Positions 57,194-64,000 of a stretch of 64,000 bases of DNA are shown here, piece after piece (the first letter of the stretch is position 1; each line of letters begins with the position of its first letter). The translations under genes were made by a program, and so were the position numbers. Below the pieces are notes generated by a model. That model ran no database searches and was not told where the DNA came from. It saw nothing but the letters and a program-made list of their open reading frames with translations. The stretch comes from Sceloporus undulatus (lineage: Eukaryota > Chordata > Lepidosauria > Squamata > Phrynosomatidae). Where the stretch lies: the NCBI RefSeq assembly GCF_019175285.1, contig NC_056525.1, forward strand, positions 128,739,873 to 128,803,872, in the 5' to 3' direction.

Positions 57194-58956
57194 GAACATT
57201 GGTACTTACCTGTGATATGTTAATTTCCAGCAGATAAGGTCCCAGCATCCTGAACTGTGGGTAGCTCCTCCCATTAGCCCCTATAGGCAGGGAATATAAC
57301 AAAGAAACACCAAACCAGGCCCCCAATGGGAGGGGCTACCCTCCCCTTAGGAACCCAGTCAATAGCCAGCCAATTGAAAGGAAACCGGCATATAGCCAAC
57401 CGTTAACTAGAAAACATAAACAAATTTATTAAACAACCAAGGAAGAACTTTTAGCCAGGAAGAAGGCAAACCTCAGGGGGTAAGCAGCATCGCTCATCAA
57501 GTGGAACCTGGACCTGCCGCCAGCACCAAAGAGTGGGCAAGATGCTGGGATCTTATCTGCTGGAAATGAACATATCACAGGTAAGTACCAACATTCCTTT
57601 TCCCAGAGGACAAGGTCCCATCCTCCTGAACTGTGGGATTTACCAAAGCCCCCCTAGACCTGGGAGAAAGTGTGTCTAGGAGGTGGAAAATCCAGGTACC
57701 ACCTGCTGAAGCACTAGTCTCCCAAAGGCCGCCTCTGCAGATTGGAAGACGTCAAGCTTATAATATCTAACGAAAGTGGAGGGAGATTTCCAGGTAGCTG
57801 CTCTGCAAATCTCTGCTAGGGAGGCAGATGTGACCAGGGCCGCAGAAGTTGCTGTGCTCCTGGTAGAGTGGACCATCACCCCATCCAGGGAGGGCAGGCC
57901 CAGTGATTGGTAGCAAGCCCCTATGCAGTCCTTAATCCACCTGCTAAAGGTAGAGGAGGAAAACATGTTCCCCAGGGAAAGGTGACTGAATGAGACAAAT
58001 AGAGAGTCCGAATGTCTGAAGGCACTGGTCCTCTTGATGTAGATCTTAATGGCCCTTCTCGCGTCAAGGGTGTGCCATATCTTTTCGAGATCTTTCTCCG
58101 GATGCGGACAAAACGACGGCAACAGAATCTCTTGGGAAACGTAGAATGGTGAGTTGACTTTGGGATAAAGGATGGATCTGGTCACATCACTACCAAATCC
58201 AGACGGAATGTGCAGAGGCCTTCTCTAATGGATAGGGTCCGAGCTCGGAAACATGTTGGGCCTATTTGATGGCTGTGAGGAACAGGACCTTCCAGAAAAG
58301 GTGTTTTGGTGATGTCTCTCTCAAGGGTTCAAAGGGGACCACCGTCAGCACTCTGAGGACCATGTGAAGGTCTCAAGATGGAAAGTAGTGTCTTACTGGG
58401 GGTACATTGTTGGTAACCCCTTAGGAAGTCTCTTGACAAGCCTAGGTGCCTTCTTGTGAAGGAGAATAGACGTAATCGTTGCCACCTGTCTCTTTACGGT
58501 GTTTGGCTTCAAACCTTGATCGATGCCATCTCGGAAGAACTGGAGCAGATACGACAGAGTCACCCTCCCCTGGCTGCGGCTCGACCTCATGCTCCTTGGC
58601 CAGCTGCTCAGCCTGAATGGAGGGCTGGGAGAGATGTGATCTCTCCGCTGCCTCAGCAGCCTCCTCTAAGCCGGACTTTTCCATCGGCTGACTCCCAAGA
58701 GAGGAGGAAAAGAGTTAGAGGGAAGTAAAGCCAGGGAGCTTAGAAGGAAATTCTTGATCTGAAGCAATCTGCGTTGAAAACTATTAGCTCTCGAGAAAAC
58801 ATCCTGTTAGGAGCAAGGCAGGAAACAAGAGGAGGGTAGCCCCTCCTATTGGGGGGAGGGCTGGTTTGGCGTCTCTTTGTTATATTCCCTGCCTGTAGGA
58901 GCTAATGGGAGGAGTTACCCACAGTTCAGGAGGATGGGACCTTGTCTGCTAGGAAA
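57194..58956 (-). mobile_element. DIRS-like tyrosine-recombinase retrotransposon fossil, internally deleted
   Basis: Inverted terminal repeats of about 130-160 bp (57194-57350 and 58830-58956; shared arms such as GGGAATATAACAAAGAAAC and ACCCACAGTTCAGGA). An internal complementary region at about 57540-57640 repeats the outer edges of both termini in inverse, the hallmark of DIRS elements. On the - strand the frames at 58393-58590 (DGIDQGLKPNTVKRQVATIT) and 57676-58185 (ASLAEICRAATWKSPSTFVR, then YYKLDVF) match a DIRS tyrosine recombinase. RT/RNase H and most of gag are absent. Broken, with several interruptions. No target duplication is seen, as expected for this group. Confidence 0.85.
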
Positions 58957-59289
58957 TGTGTGACTTGCTCAAGAGTTTTCTTGGAAGATTTGTTCAGAGG
59001 GGGCTTGCTTTCACCTTCCCTTGAGGATGAGTGTGACTAGCCATGGGGGTTTCTTAATGCCCAAGGAAGGGATTGAACCCTGGTCCTCCTCTACCACTGC
59101 CTCCTGCTGCACTTCCTCAAATGCATTTAATCTCAGAGGTGCTCCAAAATCTCTATGACTTTGAATTTTACTATTATTAACTGAAAGAAAGAAGTTGGCA
59201 GCATGAGCTTTCTAAAGTCTGCTTCCTCAAATGCATTCAGTCTCAGAGGTGCAACAAGATCTCTATAATATAAGGATTTATGTTATTTT
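58957..59289. other. SINE-like repeat resumed after the DIRS insertion, then anonymous repeats
   Basis: TGTGACTTGCTCAAGAG continues the SINE-like sequence cut at 57193. A second partial start (TTTTCTTGGAAGATTTGTTC) and ATTGAACCCTGGTCCTCC follow. 59100-59280 has two copies of CTTCCTCAAATGCATT(C/T)A. Confidence 0.5.
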
Positions 59290-59429
59290 TTTAAAAAAAA
59301 TTGATATTTTTGGCTTTTAGTTGGTCATGTCCTCTGTTTTCCTGACTGTCCTACATTTTGGGGTAATTTCTGTCGTACATTTGTACTACATTTTGTCCAG
59401 GTTTGGCAGTAGAGAATTATAGCAACCCT
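59290..59429 (-). mobile_element. partial hAT element end, TAGGGTTGC family
   Basis: The right end TATAGCAACCCTA at 59417-59429 is the inverse of the TAGGGTTGCCATA terminus, and the adjacent GTCCTACATTTTGGGG / CTACATTTTGTCCAGGTTTG is the shared cassette in reverse. The other terminus was not found. Confidence 0.65.
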
Positions 59430-59495
59430 ACTTCCAGGCAAGTGAGGAATTTCCTATACCTTAACATTTTGGTTGAGCTTGACTTCCAGTAAATA

Positions 59496-59718
59496 CAGTG
59501 CGCCCACGTCATATGCAGGCGCATTATATGCTGCTCTGAGCATATGCTGAAAGCAGTGCCGCTTCTTCCAGCACCATGTGCTGGAAGAAACAATGGTGCG
59601 CGTTCCCATGGCTTGCGCGCGCCACCACCGCAAGCACGAGCACCATTACTTGTATGCGTTTTTTGTTTTATGCGGGGGGATCTGGAATGGATCCCCCACG
59701 TAAAACAAGGATGCACTG
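59496..59718. mobile_element. pogo/mariner-type MITE
   Basis: Ends CAGTGCGCCCACGTCATATG and ACGTAAAACAAGGATGCACTG-type inverted termini lie between TA (59494-59495 and 59719-59720). Removing it restores the CR1 endonuclease sequence, so the insertion is exact. The interior has an inverted TTCCAGCAC/GTGCTGGAA pair and no coding frame. Confidence 0.88.
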
Positions 59719-59999
59719 TATCAGGACAGTTGAAGTCACTGATTGCTACTACATCTCTCTTTTCTGAATGTGTGACCAATGGTCATCCATTTTGGAAAGT
59801 TATCAATCCAATTCCTCAGTTTGACCTGGGGGGGTTCTGTAGTAATCTTCCACAATAACATCCCTGTTGTTTCCCTCCCCTTTGATTTTTATCTAGATAC
59901 TCTCCACGTGGCTTCCAGGATTTAAGTCCTAGATCTCTTCACAAGAGTAAATATCCCTGACATAGAATGGTATTCCTTTCTTGTTTGGCCTATTTCTCT

Positions 60000-60154
60000 T
60001 AGAATCCACCTTCAGTTAGGTCTTCAGGGTGTCTTCTGCCAGATAGATAGATAGAGAGATAGATAAATAGATAGATAGAGAGATGGATAGATAAACCGCC
60101 AGACAGTCAGACAAGCAGACAGACAGATAGAGGGATAGATGAACAGACAGATGA

Positions 60155-60217
<63 letters not shown>

Positions 60218-60375
60218 CATAACCAAACAGGCAGCAACTTTGAAACGAGTGGGGAAGNNNNNNNNNNNNNNNNNNNNNNNNNNNNNNNNNNNNNNNNNNN
60301 NNNNNNNNNNNNNNNNNNNNNNNNNNNNNNNNNNNNNNNNNNNNNNNNNNNNNNNNNAGATGAACAGACAGATGA

Positions 60376-60415
<40 letters not shown>

Positions 60416-60826
60416 CCAAACAGGCAGCAACTTTGAAACGAGTGGGGAAGGGTTCCATGGGGAACGAGCCGGATGGTCACGTAGGACATGGCAGCAGGTA
60501 AATTATGAGGGGCAATTGGGAATCTGAGCCCAATCCGGTATGCAGCCCTAGATCTCTGGCCACAGGAAAAGCCAGGAACCAAATGGTCAACCCCCCCTCC
60601 TCCCTTTTACAAATCAAAGGAAGGGATCCTACATCAAAGGGAAAGATGTTGGGAAACAACTCAATGGGAGGGGTTGGAGGGAATCTTAAGGTTCTGATTT
60701 CATTCTGGGTCTTCAGTTTTGGCAAAGACGTGGCAAGGATACTTTGTTCCAGTTCTATCAATAAATTTTCTGTTTCATCTGAAGTTTGTTGTGGATCTTT
60801 GGCCAGAGTATTTCCTGAGTCTCACA
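60000..60826 (+). mobile_element. solo LTR of Gypsy family 1, 5' edge missing, contains the N gap
   Basis: Starts within the LTR at AGAATCCACCTTCAGTTAGG and ends GAGTCTCACA, as in 10231-11043. The last ~350 bp differ from that copy at roughly 15 to 20 positions by eye. CR1 sequence lies on both sides. No target duplication is readable because the left edge is lost. The GATA tract is broken by a 100-N gap. Confidence 0.85.
60258..60357. other. assembly gap (100 N) with duplicated flanks
   Basis: AACCAAACAGGCAGCAACTT and the following 25 bp occur just before the gap (60221-60257) and again after it (60413-60450), as does AGATGAACAGACAGATGAAT. The same LTR segment was probably placed twice. Confidence 0.85.
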
Positions 60827-62309
60827 TATACAGTACTACATTCCAATCATAAGACATCACTCCAGGTTTCAGTGTTGCCTGTTACATCACATTTGATTTT
60901 TTTTTTGTTCCCTCAGTAACTCTTTGACTATTATCTTCAGCCCTTGATAAACTTCTGCCTTACAAAATATTTCTCCCTCCCTCACATAACTTAGCTTAAA
61001 GCCCTCCTGATCAATTTTTGAGACTACTGGCAAAAATGTTTCTGCCAGCTGGATAAAAGGGAAGAGCAATGGTCAGTAGGCTTGACAAGTCCTGCCATTC
61101 TCACTCTCACATCACAGATTTTTGCCCCAGGAAGACAACACACTTCATGAGATATCTTGTCAGGCCCACAAAAACTGCTTCTGTACCCTTCAGCAAGGTG
61201 ACCTCTACCACCAACCCATGCCTCCTCCAAGGCTTAGCAACAGCTGTTCTCTGTGGTGGTACTCCCAAGGTCCCCTGCACTTTCCCTAACAACTGGCCCT
61301 GCTACTGTCCCTCATCATCCCTGATAAGGGAGAGAGCTTCAAGTCTATTCTGCATTGGCAAGCTCACAGAACAATCCATGGCTTCCCTGCTTCTACTTCT
61401 CACATTCCTCCAACTGTCTACCTCCTGTGTATGTGACCTGAACTCTTCCTCAGGAACTTCCTCTGTGTGTTCCTCATCTAGGCCATTCATTCCGTTCTGT
61501 CCAGGAAAGACTCTTGCTCCTTAATACACTGAAGTGTACATATCTGGGCCTCCAGCTGCTGGACCTTCTCTTTCAAAAGGGCTACCAACTTGTACTTGGT
61601 ACAGGTGAAGTTCCATACATCTATAGGCAAGAACACAAACATACAACTGTCACAGGTGAGTGCAGCAGCTCCCTCACTGTTTATATTCAGAAGTCACAAG
61701 CAGGCACTGAAACAGGACTCTGGGTCTCCTCCTCAAAAACTCTTCCGTTAAACAGTCCCCAGAACACCCGTTAGCCTTGCATGTTCACCAAGCTCTGTCA
61801 CCAAGCTCATGAGACTGGGGTTATAAATATACAGAGAGCTACTGGATGCTAGCTCCTTCCCCAGGCAAGTCTCAGACTCACTTCCTCTGATCAAAAGTTC
61901 CGCCTCCCTGAGACCTGTGTCTCCACCCACTAGAATAGAGTTCTACTGAGCACACAATCGCACCTCTCTTCATATCAAAAATACAATCAGCCTTGACTCA
62001 ACGATGTGATAAGCACCTTCACCAGAACAAAACAGCCTTCCCCCAATTGACCCTCATCTTTAATAAACAAATTATCCTAAAAGACTCTCTGGAACTGGAG
62101 AGTTAGTTGCTGGTAGCTCCTCCCCCAATCAGAGCAGTGGCTCAGCAAAAGCCCCGCCCCCTCAGACTTTGTGCTCAGGAAGAGAATGGGGCCAAAAGCA
62201 GACAACAGCCCCCAACAAGCCCCTTAAAGAAAAAAAGCAGGGAAAAGGAAAGAAGAACCCTTCAGCCACAGTTCCTAGTTGACCTTGTGCTCTAAGTCTT
62301 CCTTGACTA

Positions 62310-62479
62310 CAGTGCACCTGCATCATATGTGGGTGTCATATGTGAGCTGGAAGCCCCACACTATTCAATGAATGGCACGAGCACTCGCAGCAGTCACAAG
62401 CCTCATTATCCTCAATGGTGAAACTTGCCTTACGCGGCATGGTCCGGAACAGATCCCCGCATAAGGCAAGGGACCACTG
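62310..62479. mobile_element. pogo/mariner-type MITE, same family as 59496-59718
   Basis: Ends CAGTGCACCTGCATCATATG and AAGGCAAGGGACCACTG between TA at 62308-62309 and 62480-62481. Lies in the CR1 5' UTR. Confidence 0.82.
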
Positions 62480-62640
62480 TATTTGTGAAAATAGCAGCAG
62501 TTGCGCAGAGCTAGGCTCCTAGCTCCGTCCCCAGTGACTCACAGAAGCCCCACCCCCTCAGGAACAAACATACTCAACCAGATTTGGAAACACACTCTAG
62601 CTTAACTAGACACACACTAGATTAACTAGCTAATTCAATT

Positions 62641-63501
62641 ATTTTTATTCATTCTTTCATTCATTTGATTTGAATGCCACTTTCCCCTGATGTGGAGCCA
62701 CTCACAAAGGTCAGCCAGCAACCTAACGTTAAAAATTAAAGCATATTTTAAAATAATCACATGAAACCATTAAAAATATAAATAAAAATATTCAGAAACC
62801 TCAGAATCTTAAAAAGAGGGCACATACAGGCCCTCCTGCAATGCTATGTTAGAGTAAACATGTTTTCACCTACTGATCAAAGGAGAGCAGAGAGGAAGCC
62901 AGCCTAGGTTTCCATGGAAGGGAATTTCACATGGTTCATGACTTGCATTAATGAATTGTGAAACAAACTGCTAGCAAGCTGAGCTGTTCAACAAATGAGT
63001 TACATCCTCCCTGTGATCTCCAGTCATCATTCTAGTTGCAGCATTTTGGACTTGATGGAGCTATTACAACTACATTTATTTTAAATTAATTATTCTTGAA
63101 TCACAAGAACAATTTTCTCAGCCCAGTGGTTGGCATAATGTTGTATATGCTGAATAATTAAAAGATGAAGAATCTCTCTCTTAAATCTGGTCATGATTCA
63201 GACAAATGAAACACATGGATGAAAACACAGTTGATTTCCTAAACACTGCATAACACTAATCTAGAAACTCTTTTTTTTTTAATGCTTCTGACCAATGGAC
63301 TAAGAGGAAGAAACATACAAAGGGACAGTGACAGAAGAATACTTTCCAACCAGGAAAAAAAAATTTAATGATGAAAGCAAATACTGAGATGATCCAATTT
63401 ATGCAAAAAATGTCTTACAAGATGGTACCTAAGAGTAATGGATTTTACTTTAAAAACAGTTGATTGTAACTAGTAGCACTGTTCTTCCCCATTATTCTTA
63501 C
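62641..63501 (-). other. GORAB intron sequence
   Basis: AT-rich, with a possible old LINE or SINE remnant at 62650-63060 that I cannot name. Nothing else is recognised. The exon donor lies at 63494-63501. Confidence 0.45.
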
Positions 63502-63642
63502 CGAGCACATGAATAATCCAAACTTGCCTGGTCAATCCTATTTCTCAGTATCCCAATATCAGCAGATACCATATCATCTAAAGCTTGGAGCTGTTTTTGG
63601 ATCTTCTTTAATTTCACTGTTTCAGCCTGAGTTTTTTTAGAC
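63502..63642 (-). CDS. GORAB: GORAB second-to-last coding exon
   Basis: On the - strand the acceptor TTTCTTTCCTAG is followed by a 141-bp exon and the donor GTAAGAAT. It reads [40 protein letters not shown] and LDYSCA with CG left over. This follows the vertebrate GORAB sequence before the KR(F/Y)DKAE block almost residue by residue, as I remember it. One leading base and two trailing bases fit the phase of the exon at 53015. It is intact and forms part of the RAB6-binding coiled coil. The two exons together give about 194 residues. Confidence 0.93.
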
Positions 63643-63689
63643 CTAGGAAAGAAAAAGGAATGTTATGTATTTATATTCTGATGTTACAA

Positions 63690-64000
63690 GTACATTTCTA
63701 TACTGCTTATCAGTGCACTTAAGCACTCCCTATGCAGTCTAAGTGAGACCAGAAAGGCATTGTCATCCAGAGGGGCAAAGAAGCAGACTTGGGAGACCAG
63801 GTACATCAGAGCACCACTTCCCCCTGAGATCAGAAGGGCAGTGCCATCCAAAGGGACAAAGAAGCATGCTTGGGAGATCAGGTACATCAGAGTCTCCCCT
63901 TCCCCTGAGACCACCAGAAGGGTGCTGCCATCCAAAGGGACAAAGAAGCAGTCTTGGGAGACCACGTACATCAGAGCCTCCCCTCCCCCTGAGACCAGAC
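63690..64000 (-). repeat. SINE 3' tail followed by a tandem minisatellite running off the window
   Basis: 63690-63740 is the SINE tail in reverse (CTATACTGCTTATCAGTGCA). From about 63751 units of 80 and 84 bp repeat (anchor AAAGAAGC at 63778, 63858 and 63942), each with CATCCA(A/G)AGGG(A/G)CAAAG and AGGTACATCAGAG. On the - strand they give an open frame with a repeated C-F-F-(V/A)-P-L-D motif. Confidence 0.75.

Larger units (their letters stand above)
59430..62640 (-). mobile_element. CR1 LINE 5' part (5' UTR, ORF1, start of endonuclease) with three nested elements
   Basis: On the - strand: 5' UTR (about 61560-62640, GC-rich, matched in part to 10091-10230), ORF1 with NRLEALSLIRDDEGQ (61302-61490) and esterase remnants (61107-61292), then the endonuclease start (60840-60900, and 59430-60000 with GDFNYPD-like sequence). 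It is interrupted by an LTR (60000-60826) and two TA-flanked MITEs (59496-59718, 62310-62479). A deletion removes much of the ORF1-endonuclease linker. Frames are broken. Confidence 0.8.

Noticed and set aside
60016-60582. Frames of repeated YLSI residues through GATA repeats (also 27905-28338)
   Set aside because: Products of a tetranucleotide microsatellite, in part running through Ns.

Overview
This is repeat-dense vertebrate DNA, most likely from a squamate reptile (lizard or snake). That is inferred from a mix of young and old CR1, L2, RTE/BovB-like and L1 LINEs, tRNA-derived SINEs, chromodomain Ty3/Gypsy and DIRS fossils and many hAT and mariner-type miniature elements, together with vertebrate gene exons. 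Host coding sequence is a small fraction of the window. There are two N gaps (3815-3824 and 60258-60357).

Host genes. (1) On the + strand, 19150-41101 holds a decayed flavin-containing monooxygenase (FMO) gene. The first coding exon (FAD-binding GAGVSG), the FATGYS exon, the small 73-bp exon and the C-terminal exon are recognisable. The middle exons, including the NADPH-binding part, were not found, although no assembly gap lies between. At least three exons carry frame or boundary damage. (2) On the - strand, 52568-53015 and 63502-63642 are the last and second-to-last coding exons of GORAB (RAB6-interacting golgin). They are intact and phase-compatible across a 10.5-kb, repeat-filled intron. 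The two genes are tail to tail about 11.5 kb apart.

Layout. 1-10.1 kb: CpG-containing unexplained block, SINEs, a hAT element (4192-4910), a CR1 fragment. 10.1-19 kb: two CR1 copies, each interrupted by a solo LTR with a 5-bp target duplication, an L2 3' end, and an L1 in two pieces whose 5' end carries three ~100-bp tandem units. 19-36.5 kb: enlarged FMO interval with RTE, L2, CR1 and hAT copies, and a Gypsy fossil fused to an L1 that is itself split by an L2. 36.5-41.1 kb: FMO 3' exons with a 1.7-kb composite hAT element between two of them. 42.4-46.1 kb: the youngest-looking element, a CR1 with a fully open ORF2 (1054 codons) and a 5'-truncated esterase ORF1, inserted inside a SINE. 47-50 kb: a second Gypsy fossil. 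50-64 kb: GORAB terminal exons and an intron with CR1, L1, hAT, foldback MITEs, a DIRS-like fossil with inverted terminal repeats and an internal complementary region, and a CR1 carrying an LTR and two TA-flanked MITEs.

I found no CRISPR array, no functional RNA gene and no convincing new multigene system. The most informative observations are the ordered decay of the FMO gene, the GORAB/FMO neighbourhood, a shared cassette inside hAT elements with different ends, an LTR family with a built-in GATA microsatellite found each time in CR1 sequence, and the deeply nested insertions. Boundaries were placed by eye and are accurate to a few bases only where a target duplication is stated.
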